DNA of 51,692 nt, taken from positions 1 through 51,692 of the forward strand of contig NZ_FCOL02000038.1 in NCBI RefSeq assembly GCF_001544515.1, in the 5' to 3' direction. The translations under genes were made by a program, and so were the position numbers. This stretch comes from Caballeronia terrestris (lineage in GTDB: Bacteria; Pseudomonadota; Gammaproteobacteria; Burkholderiales; Burkholderiaceae). The notes beneath the pieces were generated by a model. That model was not told the origin of the DNA, did no database searches, and saw only the letters and a program-made list of their open reading frames with translations. Shown here piece after piece: positions 25,414 through 34,527 of this stretch. Position 1 is the stretch's first letter. Every line of letters starts with the position of its first letter.

Positions 25414-26037
25414 TCAGATCGGCACACCGAGCGCGCGGAGTTGCGCTTCGGTATGCGCCGCGTCCGTGTGATGCACGCCGTGCCAGCCGAGTGCCGTCGC
25501 GGCCTCGGCGTTGTGCAGGTTGTCGTCGATGAAGACGAGTTCGTGCGGCGCGATGCCCGGCAGATGCCGCTCGATCTCCGCACGCATCAGCGCGAAGATC
25601 ACCGGATCGGGCTTCACGACGCCCACCCGCCCCGACACGATCACCTCCCTGAACCGCTGCAGCACCGGATAGCACTCCCACGCATACGGGAACGTCTCCG
25701 CCGACCAGTTCGTCAGGCCGAAGAGCGGCATTTGCGCGCCTTCGAGCGCATCGACGAGTGCGACGCCGTCCGCCAGCACGCCGCCGAGCATCTCGTGCCA
25801 GCGCTCGTAGAACGCGCGAATCAGCGCCTCGTGCTCGGGAAACTTCGCGATCAGCTCGGCGGTGCCATCGGCGATCGTCTGGCCGCCGTCCTGCTGCACG
25901 ACCCACTCCATCTTGCAGACGTTGTCGAGAAACCAGCGGCGCTCGGTTTCATCGGGAATCAGGCGGCTGTAGACGTACTCGCGCTTCCAGTCGATCAGCA
26001 CGCCGCCGAAATCGAACACCACTGCCTTGATCGCCAT
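25414..26037 (-). CDS. HAD-family hydrolase (YihX-like)
   Basis: A 207-aa protein with the HAD motifs. Motif I is VVFDFGGVLIDW with nucleophile Asp9, motif III includes VVKPDPVIF with the Lys, and motif IV is LVFIDDNLHN with paired Asp. The DFGGVL form and small cap are typical of the YihX / haloacid dehalogenase-like phosphatases. These remove phosphate from sugar phosphates or similar small molecules; the substrate cannot be read. The start has GGAG upstream. It ends 16 nt after the IclR stop, on the opposite strand, and its start lies 15 nt after the aminopeptidase stop in the same direction, so they may be co-transcribed. Confidence 0.9.
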   Translation of the reverse strand: MAIKAVVFDFGGVLIDWKREYVYSRLIPDETERRWFLDNVCKMEWVVQQDGGQTIADGTAELIAKFPEHEALIRAFYERWHEMLGGVLADGVALVDALEGAQMPLFGLTNWSAETFPYAWECYPVLQRFREVIVSGRVGVVKPDPVIFALMRAEIERHLPGIAPHELVFIDDNLHNAEAATALGWHGVHHTDAAHTEAQLRALGVPI

Positions 26038-26052
26038 GCGTCGCCGCTCCGT

Positions 26053-27873
26053 TCAGATGGGTTGAGTGCGCGTTTCAAGCCACGCCTTCGCCGCGCCCGA
26101 TACATGCGGCGACACGCGCTCGCGCACCGTCGCGTGATAGGCGTTCAGCCACGCGCGCTCGTCGTCGCGCAGGAGCGCAAGGTCAATGCAGCGCGTGTCG
26201 ATCGGGCAGAGCGTGAGCGTCTCGAATTCGAGGAAATCGCCGAATTCAGTCTTGCCGGCCGGCTGGTTCAGCACCAGATTCTCGATGCGAATGCCCCACT
26301 TGCCCGGCCGGTAAATGCCCGGCTCGATCGACGTGATCATGCCCTCTTCCATCGCCGTCCACGGCTCGGCGGGCGCGTAGTGTGAGATCACCTGCGGGCC
26401 TTCGTGCACGTTCAGGAAATAGCCGACGCCGTGGCCCGTGCCATGGCCGTAGTCCGCGCCCGCTTCCCAGATCGGCGCGCGCGCGATCGAATCGAGCATC
26501 GGCGAGCGGACGCCGCGCGGGAATTTCGCGCGCGAAAGCGCCATCGTGCCCTTCAGCACGACGGTGAAATCGCGCTTGTGTTCGGCCGTGATCGACCCGA
26601 TCGGCACGACGCGCGTGATGTCGGTCGTGCCGCTCAGGTACTGACCGCCCGAGTCGATCAGCAGCAATCCGTCGCCTTCGATCACCGAATGCGACGCTTC
26701 GGTCGCGCGGTAATGCGGCATCGCGCCGTTCGCGTTGAAGCCGGCGATCGTCGCGAAACTCAGCGTGACGAAGCCCGGCCGGCGTGCGCGCGCCGCCGTG
26801 AGCTTTTCGTCGATGGTGAGTTCCGTGATGCGCTCGCGGCCGAGCGCGTCCTCGAACCACGCGAAGAATTCAGCGAGCGCGGCGCCGTCCTGCTCCATCG
26901 TCGCGCGGATGTGCTCCGCTTCCGCCGCGGTCTTGCGCGATTTTGCGAAAGTCGACGGATTCACGGCTTCGACGATTTTCACCGTCGACGGCACTTTTTC
27001 CAGCAAGCCGAACGTGATGCGGCGCGGGTCGATCAGCAGCGCGGAGTCGGCGGGCAGCGCGGCGAGCGCTTCGCCCGCGCGGGCATACGGTTCGACGCGC
27101 ACGTTTTCGCGCGCGAGCGAATCGGTGAGCGCGCCGGGCACCTTGCCGTCGGCGACGAAGAGCACGGCATCGTCGAGGCCGATCAGCGCGTGCGCGACGA
27201 ACACCGGGTTATAGCTGACGTCAGCGCCGCGCAGGTTGAAGAGCCAGGCGAGGTCGTCGAGCGTCGAGACGAAGTGCCATTGCGCGCCCTTTTCCTGCAT
27301 CGCGCGGCGCACTTCCGCCAGTTTTTCGCCGCGCGCGACGCTCGCGTGCGGGGCGGCGTGCTCGTAAACGCCGCCTTCCGGCAAGCCCGGCCGCCCGGGC
27401 CAGACGGCATCGAGCAAATCGAGATCCGTGCGCAGCACGATGCCGCGCGCGGTCAGCGCATCGGCAAGCGCGCGCGCCGCCGCGACGCCGAGCACGGTGC
27501 CGTCGACGGCCACTGTCGCGCCCGACGGCACGTTCTGCGCGAGCCAGTCGACGTGTGGCGCGCTCTGCTGCCCGCCCATCATCTTCATCAACTCGATGCC
27601 GGTGCCGGAGAGCTGCGTTTCGGCCTGCGTCCAGTAGCGGCTGTCGACCCAGACGCCCGCGAAATCCGCCGTGACGACGAGCGTGCCGACCGAGCCTGTG
27701 AAGCCCGACAGCCATTGCCGCCCCTGCCAGCGCTCCGGCAGATATTCGGACAGATGCGGGTCAGCCGAGGGAATCAGCACGGCGGCGAGGTTTTCGCGTG
27801 CCATCGCACCGCGCAGCAATTCGATGCGTTCGGAGAAAGTGGCTGCGCCGGGGCAGTCGAGTCGATCGTTCAT
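26053..27873 (-). CDS. Xaa-Pro aminopeptidase P (M24B), three-domain type
   Basis: A 606-aa enzyme, the length of the three-domain aminopeptidase P group. I prefer ATG 27873 with AAGG upstream; a GTG three codons earlier is possible. Two creatinase-like N-terminal domains (about 1-300) precede the pita-bread catalytic domain. The metal ligands appear in LLIDSGGQYLSGTTDITR (two Asp), GHGTGHGVGYFLNVHEG (His), SIEPGIY (Glu) and IRIENLVL (Glu), so the dinuclear site is complete. It removes an N-terminal residue preceding proline, mainly for peptide recycling. No signal peptide is seen; it is cytoplasmic. Confidence 0.95.
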   Translation of the reverse strand: MNDRLDCPGAATFSERIELLRGAMARENLAAVLIPSADPHLSEYLPERWQGRQWLSGFTGSVGTLVVTADFAGVWVDSRYWTQAETQLSGTGIELMKMMGGQQSAPHVDWLAQNVPSGATVAVDGTVLGVAAARALADALTARGIVLRTDLDLLDAVWPGRPGLPEGGVYEHAAPHASVARGEKLAEVRRAMQEKGAQWHFVSTLDDLAWLFNLRGADVSYNPVFVAHALIGLDDAVLFVADGKVPGALTDSLARENVRVEPYARAGEALAALPADSALLIDPRRITFGLLEKVPSTVKIVEAVNPSTFAKSRKTAAEAEHIRATMEQDGAALAEFFAWFEDALGRERITELTIDEKLTAARARRPGFVTLSFATIAGFNANGAMPHYRATEASHSVIEGDGLLLIDSGGQYLSGTTDITRVVPIGSITAEHKRDFTVVLKGTMALSRAKFPRGVRSPMLDSIARAPIWEAGADYGHGTGHGVGYFLNVHEGPQVISHYAPAEPWTAMEEGMITSIEPGIYRPGKWGIRIENLVLNQPAGKTEFGDFLEFETLTLCPIDTRCIDLALLRDDERAWLNAYHATVRERVSPHVSGAAKAWLETRTQPI

Positions 27874-27951
27874 GAAGGTCACCCTTGTAGGAGCCGTTGA
27901 GGCTTAAAAGCTTCGATGCGCCGCTCGTGACCGCGCATCGACGGGGAAGAT

Positions 27952-28209
27952 TCAGCGCCGCGCCGCCACACCGACCGTCACGGCCACGACGGCGAGCGCA
28001 AAGAGGGAGCACGAGAGCCATTCGAGCGTATCGCCGTCGTGATACACCCAGGCGACGTTGCCGGCCATATGCGCGACGATGGTGGCAAGGACGCCCGCGC
28101 CGAGCGCCAGCAAGACGTGCCCGGCATGGCGCGAGCGCCGCAGCGGATGCAGCCACCATCCCGCGAGCCCGATCACCGCGCCCAGCACGACGAGACCGGC
28201 CCAACCCAT
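27952..28209 (-). CDS. Small integral membrane protein
   Basis: An 85-aa protein with three hydrophobic segments: about 4-20 (AGLVVLGAVIGLAGWWL), 31-50 (VLLALGAGVLATIVAHMAG) and 64-82. The glycine-rich first segment recalls GlsB/YeaQ proteins, but the match is weak. Function unknown. It lies upstream of the aminopeptidase gene in the same direction. Confidence 0.6.
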   Translation of the reverse strand: MGWAGLVVLGAVIGLAGWWLHPLRRSRHAGHVLLALGAGVLATIVAHMAGNVAWVYHDGDTLEWLSCSLFALAVVAVTVGVAARR

Positions 28210-28413
28210 CAGCGACGCGTCCCGGCCGAATTCAGAGAAACCGTATGGGTTGGCACGGGTCGTTCAACTAGCATTTTCGCTCTCGTCAACTATAGGTAGC
28301 AACGCGCTCGCAGCGCAGCGGTTGAGTTTAGGGGGCCAGGTTGGTGATGGCAAGCGCGCCGCCTCAGGCGCACCGGGCTCCCGGCCACTCAGCCCCGCGG
28401 CGGCGTCCAACTC

Positions 28414-29175
28414 ATGCGAATCGCCATTATCGACCCGGACGAACACCACGCGGCCCTAATCGGCGCGGCGTTGTCGGCTGGCGGTCACTTTTGCCATTTC
28501 TTCCGCGCCCCGCTTTCGTTCCTGACGCAGTTGAAACGCGAAACCTACGACCTGCTGATTTCGTCCGCCGGCCTGCGCGAGTTGAGCGACGCGGATATCG
28601 TCGCGCGCGTGCGCTCGGCGGTGCCGCACATGCCGGTCATGCTGATGGCGGGCAAGCCGGGCGAGGCGGATATCGTCGATCGCCTGCGCGCTGGCGCCGA
28701 CGATTGCGTCGCGAAGCCAGTGCGCTGCGCCGAGCTGATCGCCCGCATCGACGCGCTCACGCGCCGCCACACCGCGCGGTCGAGCGTGCCAGAGCGCTTC
28801 GGCGAGTATCTGTTCAACGTATCGGAACTGAGCGTGAGCTTCGGCGGCGAACGCGTGATGCTCACACCGAAGGAATACCGCTTCGCGCACCTGCTGTTCT
28901 CGAACCTGTCCCGGCCGATGTCGCGCGGGCACATTCTGGAGATCGTCTGGACGCGCGGCAGCGACATACAGTCGCGCACGCTCGATACCCACGCCTGCCG
29001 CCTGCGCAGTAAATTGCGCCTGCGTCCGGAGCACGGCTACCGCCTGACGCCGCTCTACGCCTACGGCTACCAGCTTGACCGCGTCGAGACAATGAGCGAA
29101 GCGTTCGGCGCCGTCGAGCCGCTTTTGCCCGCCGTGCCGTCCACCCCGCTCATGCCTTATGCCGCCTATAAATGA
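28414..29175 (+). CDS. OmpR-like response regulator lacking the phosphoacceptor Asp
   Basis: A 253-aa protein with a receiver-like N-terminal domain (1-120) and a winged-helix DNA-binding domain (about 130-230: LTPKEYRFAHLLFSNLSRPMSRGHILEIVW, then RTLDTHACRLRSKL). The acidic pair (Asp7, Asp9) and the conserved Lys (VAKPV) are present. The usual phosphorylated Asp near 51 is Ser (YDLLISSAGL), and the conserved Thr/Ser of the switch (PVMLMAGK) is Met. It is therefore probably not controlled by a histidine kinase; no kinase gene is nearby. It may act as a constitutive or ligand-controlled regulator. Its 3' end overlaps the promoter region of hemA, which it might regulate. Confidence 0.88.
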   Translation: MRIAIIDPDEHHAALIGAALSAGGHFCHFFRAPLSFLTQLKRETYDLLISSAGLRELSDADIVARVRSAVPHMPVMLMAGKPGEADIVDRLRAGADDCVAKPVRCAELIARIDALTRRHTARSSVPERFGEYLFNVSELSVSFGGERVMLTPKEYRFAHLLFSNLSRPMSRGHILEIVWTRGSDIQSRTLDTHACRLRSKLRLRPEHGYRLTPLYAYGYQLDRVETMSEAFGAVEPLLPAVPSTPLMPYAAYK

Positions 29176-29192
29176 AGGAATCCGGGAAACGC

Positions 29193-29198
29193 TATAAT
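29193..29198 (+). promoter_or_regulatory. TATAAT -10 box of hemA
   Basis: A perfect TATAAT lies 40 bp before the hemA ATG and 18 bp after the stop of the regulator gene. No good -35 stands 16-18 bp upstream, so transcription may need an activator. Confidence 0.55.
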
Positions 29199-29237
29199 AT
29201 TCGGCTATCTACAAGGCCATCAGATCAGGCCCAATAC

Positions 29238-30551
29238 ATGCAGCTCCTCACGATCGGAATCAATCATCACACTGCGCCCGTCGCCTTGCGCGAACGCGTG
29301 GCGTTTCCGCTCGAACAGATCAAACCTGCACTTGGCGCCCTGAAGGACATCTGGCTGGGGCCTCTCGCGAAGACTTCGCCAGAAGCGGCGATTCTCTCGA
29401 CCTGCAATCGCACGGAGCTCTACTGCGCCACCGACGATCGGGCCGCGCGCGAAGCCGCCGTCCACTGGCTTTCGAAGTACCACAATCTTCCTGTTTCAGA
29501 ACTCGCGCCGCATGTCTATTCGCTGCCGCAGTCGGAAGCTGTGCGGCATGCGTTTCGCGTGGCGTCCGGGCTCGATTCGATGGTGCTCGGCGAAACGCAA
29601 ATCGTCGGACAAATGAAGGACGCCGTGCGCACTGCGTCCGAAGCCGGTGCGCTCGGCACCTATCTCAACCAGTTGTTCCAGCGCACGTTCGCCGTCGCGA
29701 AGGAAGTCCGCACGACTACGGAAATCGGGGCGCAATCCGTTTCGATGGCCGCCGCCGCCGTGCGCCTCGCGCAGCGCATCTTCGAAAACATTTCGGGCCA
29801 GCGCGTGCTGTTCATCGGCGCGGGCGAAATGATCGAACTCTGCGCCACGCACTTCGCCGCGCAGAGTCCGCGTGAGCTGGTCGTCGCGAATCGCACCGCC
29901 GAGCGCGGCGAAAAGCTCGCGGGCCGCTTCAACGGCCGCGCGATCCCGCTCTCCGAGCTGCCCGCGCGCATGCACGAATTCGACATCATCGTGTCGTGCA
30001 CGGCGTCGACGCTGCCGATCATCGGCCTGGGCGCGGTCGAGCGTGCGGTTCGCAAGCGCCGTCATCGGCCGATTTTCATGGTCGATCTGGCCGTTCCGCG
30101 CGACATCGAACCCGAAGTCGGCAAGCTGAACGACGTGTTCCTCTACACCGTCGACGACCTCGGCGCGATCGTGCGCGAAGGCAATGCGTCGCGTCAGGCG
30201 GCGGTCGCGCAGGCCGAAGCGATCATCGAGACGCGCGTCCAGAACTTCATGCAATGGCTCGACGCGCGCAGCATCGTGCCGGTGATCCGCCACATGCACA
30301 CACAAGCCGACGCGCTGCGCCGCGCCGAAGTCGAACGCGCGCGCAAGCTGCTCGCGCGCGGCGACGACCCGGCGGCGGTGCTCGAAGCGCTCTCGCAATC
30401 GCTCACGAACAAGCTGATCCACGGCCCGACGCACGCCTTGAACCGCGCGAGCCGTGAAAACCGCGACCAGCTCATCGACCTGATGGGCGGTTTCTACAAG
30501 CACGGCGGCACGCTGCCCGACCCTTCGGACTCAGGTTCTTCAGACCGTTAG
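29238..30551 (+). CDS. hemA: Glutamyl-tRNA reductase
   Basis: A 437-aa enzyme starting MQLLTIGINHHTAPV at ATG 29238; the longer frame to 29172 overlaps the promoter. The catalytic cysteine is in STCNRTELY (Cys50). The substrate domain follows with GLDSMVLGETQIVGQMK, and the NADPH-binding domain has VLFIGAGEMIE. A C-terminal dimerisation helix spans about 325-420. The enzyme reduces Glu-tRNA to glutamate-1-semialdehyde, the first committed step of haem synthesis in bacteria without ALA synthase. The order hemA-prfA-prmC is the classic arrangement. Confidence 0.98.
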   Translation: MQLLTIGINHHTAPVALRERVAFPLEQIKPALGALKDIWLGPLAKTSPEAAILSTCNRTELYCATDDRAAREAAVHWLSKYHNLPVSELAPHVYSLPQSEAVRHAFRVASGLDSMVLGETQIVGQMKDAVRTASEAGALGTYLNQLFQRTFAVAKEVRTTTEIGAQSVSMAAAAVRLAQRIFENISGQRVLFIGAGEMIELCATHFAAQSPRELVVANRTAERGEKLAGRFNGRAIPLSELPARMHEFDIIVSCTASTLPIIGLGAVERAVRKRRHRPIFMVDLAVPRDIEPEVGKLNDVFLYTVDDLGAIVREGNASRQAAVAQAEAIIETRVQNFMQWLDARSIVPVIRHMHTQADALRRAEVERARKLLARGDDPAAVLEALSQSLTNKLIHGPTHALNRASRENRDQLIDLMGGFYKHGGTLPDPSDSGSSDR

Positions 30552-30647
30552 CGGCCTGTTCCTTGCTCATCCCGTTGCTCCGCAGCTAAAAAGCGCGGAC
30601 GCTTCCTTCCAGCACCATCCTTCGGAGCCCCGCTCCACTCCCGCCCG

Positions 30648-31730
30648 ATGAAAACGAGCATGCAAGGCAAGCTCGACCAGCTTGCAAGACGGCTGGCCGA
30701 TCTCAATGGCCTGTTGAGCCACGAAGGCGCGACCTCCGATATGGATCAATACCGGAAGCTCTCGCGCGAACACGCGGAAATCGGTCCGATCGTCGAGCAG
30801 TACGGGCTGTGGCGCCAGGCACTCACCGACGAAGCCACTGCGCAGGATCTGCTCACCGATCCCTCGATGCGCGATTTCGCCGAAGATGAAATCGGCGAGG
30901 CGCGCACGCGCATGGCGAAAATCGAAAGCGACTTGCAGACGATGCTCCTGCCGAAAGATCCCAACGACGAGCGCAATATCTTCATCGAAATCCGCGCGGG
31001 CACCGGCGGCGACGAATCCGCGCTCTTCGCCGGTGACCTGCTGCGCATGTATCTGAGGTACGCGGAGCGCAACCGCTGGTCGGTCGAGACGATGTCGGAG
31101 AGCGCGTCCGATCTTGGCGGCTACAAGGAAGTGATCGTGCGGATCGCCGGCCAGGGCGCGTACTCGCGGCTCAAGTTCGAATCGGGCGGGCATCGCGTGC
31201 AGCGCGTCCCGGCGACCGAAACGCAGGGCCGCATCCACACGTCGGCGTGCACGGTCGCGGTGATGCCGGAAGCCGACGAACTCAGCGAAGTCGTGATCAA
31301 TCCGGCCGACCTGCGCATCGACACGTTCCGCGCGTCGGGCGCGGGCGGGCAGCACATCAACAAGACCGATTCCGCCGTGCGCGTGACGCACTTGCCGACG
31401 GGGATCGTCGTCGAGTGTCAGGACGACCGCTCGCAGCACAAGAACAAGGATCGCGCGCTGAAGGTGCTCGCCGCGCGCATCAAGGACAAGCAGGCGCACG
31501 AGCAGCACGCGAAGGAAGCCGCGACGCGCAAGAGCCTGATCGGCTCGGGCGACCGGTCGGAACGGATTCGCACCTATAACTTTCCGCAGGGGCGCATGAC
31601 CGATCATCGGATCAATCTGACGCTCTACAAGCTCGAAGCCATCATGGACGGCGATCTCGACGAACTGATCGGTGCGCTCGTCAGCGAGCATCAGGCCGAA
31701 TTGCTCGCGGCGCTGGGTGACGCGGAGTGA
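30648..31730 (+). CDS. prfA: Peptide chain release factor 1
   Basis: A 360-aa RF1. The stop-codon recognition loop shows PAT (RVPATETQGR), the RF1 variant that reads UAA and UAG. The GGQ motif is in ASGAGGQHINKTDSAVR; its glutamine is methylated by PrmC, encoded next. Length and start (MKTSMQGKLDQL) match the family. The stop overlaps the prmC start by four bases. Confidence 0.98.
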   Translation: MKTSMQGKLDQLARRLADLNGLLSHEGATSDMDQYRKLSREHAEIGPIVEQYGLWRQALTDEATAQDLLTDPSMRDFAEDEIGEARTRMAKIESDLQTMLLPKDPNDERNIFIEIRAGTGGDESALFAGDLLRMYLRYAERNRWSVETMSESASDLGGYKEVIVRIAGQGAYSRLKFESGGHRVQRVPATETQGRIHTSACTVAVMPEADELSEVVINPADLRIDTFRASGAGGQHINKTDSAVRVTHLPTGIVVECQDDRSQHKNKDRALKVLAARIKDKQAHEQHAKEAATRKSLIGSGDRSERIRTYNFPQGRMTDHRINLTLYKLEAIMDGDLDELIGALVSEHQAELLAALGDAE

Positions 31731-32563
31731 CGACGGTCGCCGAGTTGCTGCGCGCGTCGCCGCTGCCTGCGCTCGAAACGCGGATTCTGCTCACACACGT
31801 GCTTGACTGGCGGCGCACGGAGCTGATTACGCGCGACCAGGAAGCGCTCGACGCGGATTTTGTCGAGCGATATCAAGCACTTGAGGCACGTCGCGCGGCG
31901 GGCGTTCCGATTGCGCAGATCGTCGGATCGCGTGAATTTTTCGGGCTCGACTTCGACGTGACGCCCGATGTGCTGATTCCGCGGCCCGAGACCGAACTGC
32001 TGGTCGAAACGGCGCTCGCGGCGCTCGACGGTCGCGGAAACCCCCGCGTGCTCGATCTCGGCACGGGCAGCGGCGCGATCGCGGTCGCTATCGCTCACGC
32101 GCGCGGCGATGCGCGAGTCTGGTCGGTGGATCGGTCGGAAGCGGCGCTGGAAGTCGCCGGGCGCAATGCAGCGAAACTCCTCGACCCGGCGCGCCCCGGC
32201 GGTCCGCTCACGTTCGTGCAAAGCGACTGGACGCAGGCCGTCGATCAGTCGCTGCGTTTCGATGTAATCGTCAGCAACCCGCCTTACATCGCCGACGACG
32301 ACCCGCACCTGACGCAAGGCGACTTGCGCTTCGAACCGCGCGCCGCCCTCACCGATGCCGCCGACGGCCTCTCCGCCATCCGCGCGATCGTCCAGAGCGC
32401 GCCGTTTCTGCTCGTGCCGGCGGGCGCGCTGTGGCTCGAACACGGCTACGACCAGGCCGCCGAAGTACGCGCGCTGCTCACCGCTCGCGGATTCACCGAA
32501 GTACGCTCGGCGACCGATCTCGCCGGCATCGAACGCATCAGCGGCGGCGTTTTCACCGCGTAA
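31727..32563 (+). CDS. prmC: Release-factor glutamine N5-methyltransferase
   Basis: A 278-aa SAM enzyme with GTG start overlapping the prfA stop (GTGA). The N-terminal helical domain binds the release factor. The methyltransferase core has VLDLGTGSGAIAVAIA (SAM loop) and VSNPPYIADDDPHL (NPPY active site). It methylates the Gln of GGQ in RF1 and RF2, which raises termination efficiency. Overlap with prfA implies translational coupling. Confidence 0.97.
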   Translation: MTTVAELLRASPLPALETRILLTHVLDWRRTELITRDQEALDADFVERYQALEARRAAGVPIAQIVGSREFFGLDFDVTPDVLIPRPETELLVETALAALDGRGNPRVLDLGTGSGAIAVAIAHARGDARVWSVDRSEAALEVAGRNAAKLLDPARPGGPLTFVQSDWTQAVDQSLRFDVIVSNPPYIADDDPHLTQGDLRFEPRAALTDAADGLSAIRAIVQSAPFLLVPAGALWLEHGYDQAAEVRALLTARGFTEVRSATDLAGIERISGGVFTA

Positions 32564-32672
32564 GCCGCGCGCCGGAAGCCCCGCTGCGCCTCCAACTCGT
32601 TTGAGCGAAATCCGCTATCATTTCACTCTAATTCCGTTCAATCCCAGTACAAAACCGCCCCGCAGGAACGTC

Positions 32673-32987
32673 ATGGACACCCAAGAACGCATCAAGCAAA
32701 TCGTCGATCAAAACCAGGTCGTCCTTTTCATGAAAGGCACGGCGCAGTTCCCGATGTGCGGCTTCTCGGGCCGCGCGATCCAGGTGCTGAAGGCATGCGG
32801 CGTCGATAACATCACGACCGTCAACGTGCTCGAAGACGAAGGCGTCCGCCAGGGCATCAAGGAATTCTCGAACTGGCCGACCATCCCGCAGCTCTACGTA
32901 AACGGCGAGTTCATCGGCGGCTCGGACATCATGATGGAGATGTACCAGTCGGGCGAATTGCAGCAACTGTTCGCCGCGGCCGCCTGA
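32673..32987 (+). CDS. grxD: Monothiol glutaredoxin (Grx4 type)
   Basis: A 104-aa protein starting MDTQERIKQIVDQNQVVLFM at ATG 32673. The active site is CGFS (PMCGFSGRA), the monothiol type. WPTIPQLYVNGEFIGGSDI is the conserved glutathione-binding end. It carries [2Fe-2S] clusters, usually as a dimer or with BolA. A much longer upstream frame is only an overlap with prmC. Confidence 0.98.
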   Translation: MDTQERIKQIVDQNQVVLFMKGTAQFPMCGFSGRAIQVLKACGVDNITTVNVLEDEGVRQGIKEFSNWPTIPQLYVNGEFIGGSDIMMEMYQSGELQQLFAAAA

Positions 32988-33000
32988 TTCCCACGCCGAC

Positions 33001-33600
33001 GTGAACGCGCCCGCTGCCGTGCCGCGACGGCTGATCGTCGCCATCACCGGGGCAACGGGCGCCATCTACGGCGTGCGTCTCCTCGAGACGCTTCGCCGTC
33101 TTCCGGGCGTCGAGACACATCTGCTCGTCTCCACTGCTGGCTGGCTCAACATCCAGCACGAACTCCAACTCGATAAAGCCGACGTCCAGGCGCTCGCCAA
33201 CGTCGTCCACAGCGTGCGCGACGTCGGCGCGAGCATCGCGTCCGGCTCGTTCGCGACCGACGGCATGATCGTCGCGCCGTGTTCGATGAAGACGCTCGCG
33301 AGCATCGCGCACGGTCTCTCGGACAACCTCATCACGCGCGCCGCCGATGTCGTGCTGAAAGAGCGCCGCCGGCTGGTGCTGCTCGTGCGCGAGACGCCAT
33401 TCAACCTCGCGCATCTGCGCAACATGACTGCCGTCACCGAAATGGGCGGCATCATTTTTCCGCCGATGCCGGCGTTTTATCACCGTCCCGCGTCGATCGA
33501 CGAGATGGTCGATCACACGGTCGAGCGCGTGATCGACATGTTCGGCGTTCGCGCGCCCGCCGCCGCCGAATGGCGCGGCATGCGCGGCGAGACCGATTAG
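33001..33600 (+). CDS. ubiX: Flavin prenyltransferase UbiX
   Basis: A 199-aa protein with a GTG start 13 nt after grxD. The flavin-binding start is AITGATGAIYGVRLLETL, and the conserved block APCSMKTLASIAHGLSDNLITRAADV follows, with ERRRLVLLVRETP and PPMPAFYHRP. UbiX joins a dimethylallyl group to FMN, making the prenylated FMN used by UbiD-type decarboxylases, for example in ubiquinone synthesis. UbiX sits beside grxD in many Burkholderia. Confidence 0.97.
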   Translation: MNAPAAVPRRLIVAITGATGAIYGVRLLETLRRLPGVETHLLVSTAGWLNIQHELQLDKADVQALANVVHSVRDVGASIASGSFATDGMIVAPCSMKTLASIAHGLSDNLITRAADVVLKERRRLVLLVRETPFNLAHLRNMTAVTEMGGIIFPPMPAFYHRPASIDEMVDHTVERVIDMFGVRAPAAAEWRGMRGETD

Positions 33601-33694
33601 CAACGCCCGCGACACAATTCGTTGCTCGGGCCACCGTTTATCAACCGGGCAGTGGCGCCTATAGTGACAGCAACCCCCTTTGAGGCTTGCTGCA

Positions 33695-34474
33695 ATGTCC
33701 CGACTTCCCAGCGTTTTCATCTCCCACGGCGCGCCGACGCTGCCCATCGACCCGTCGATGCCGTCCGCCGAATTCGCCTCTTTGGCCGATCAATTGCCGC
33801 GTCCGCGCGCCATCCTGATGCTGTCGGCGCATTGGGGCACGGCACAGCCGGTTGCGAGCATCGCTACGCAGCCTGAAACGATCCACGATTTTTACGGCTT
33901 TCCGCCTGCGCTGTATGAACTGCGTTATCCGGCACCGGGCGCGCCCGAATTGGGCAAGCGCGCGGCCGATTTGCTCGCCGAGCAAGGCGTTCCCGCCGCG
34001 ACGGCCGATCACGGGCTCGATCACGGCGCCTGGGTGCCGCTGCTTCTGATGTTCCCGCAAGCCGACGTGCCGGTCGCGCAGTTGTCTATCCAGCCGCGCC
34101 TCGACGCCGCGCATCACTATCGCGTGGGCCGCGCACTGCGGGCGTTGCGCGACGAGGGCGTGATGATCGTCGGATCGGGGCAGATCACGCATAACCTGCG
34201 CGCCGCCGATTTCGGCGCGCGTCCGGAAGACGCCGACCCGCGCGTGACCGAATTCACCGACTGGTTCGAGGCGCGTCTCGCCGAGCGCGACATCGACGCT
34301 TTGCTCGACTATCGCAGACGTGCGCCGCACGCAGTGCTGATGCATCCGACGGACGAGCATCTGCTGCCGGTGTTCAGCGCGCTGGGCGCAGCAAGCGACG
34401 ATTTCACGCTCGGCATCCAGTCGCTCGGCACGTTCCAGAAAACGCTCGCCATGACGAATTACGTGTTCAGCTAG
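33695..34474 (+). CDS. LigB/YgiD-type extradiol dioxygenase
   Basis: A 259-aa protein of the class III extradiol (4,5-DOPA dioxygenase, YgiD) family. Metal-site pieces are FISHGAPTLPID, LMLSAHWGT and DHGLDHGAWVPL; HPTDEHLLPVF is near the end. YgiD opens the ring of L-DOPA in E. coli, but physiological substrates in Burkholderia are not known. I chose ATG 33695. A terminator follows within 10 bp. Confidence 0.88.
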   Translation: MSRLPSVFISHGAPTLPIDPSMPSAEFASLADQLPRPRAILMLSAHWGTAQPVASIATQPETIHDFYGFPPALYELRYPAPGAPELGKRAADLLAEQGVPAATADHGLDHGAWVPLLLMFPQADVPVAQLSIQPRLDAAHHYRVGRALRALRDEGVMIVGSGQITHNLRAADFGARPEDADPRVTEFTDWFEARLAERDIDALLDYRRRAPHAVLMHPTDEHLLPVFSALGAASDDFTLGIQSLGTFQKTLAMTNYVFS

Positions 34475-34479
34475 GCACA

Positions 34480-34514
34480 AAAAAGCCCGCCTTGATCGCT
34501 CTGGCGGGCTTTTC
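34480..34514 (+). terminator. Rho-independent terminator after the dioxygenase gene
   Basis: AGCCCGCC (34484-34491) pairs with GGCGGGCT (34503-34510) around an 11-nt loop, followed by TTTT. An A-run before it lets it serve the minus strand too. Confidence 0.85.
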
Positions 34515-34527
34515 ACCGTAAAAAATT

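Noticed and set aside
24165..25532. A 455-codon plus-strand frame across the SDR and IclR genes
   Set aside because: Arg-rich shifted frame; the real genes carry NAD-binding and helix-turn-helix motifs.
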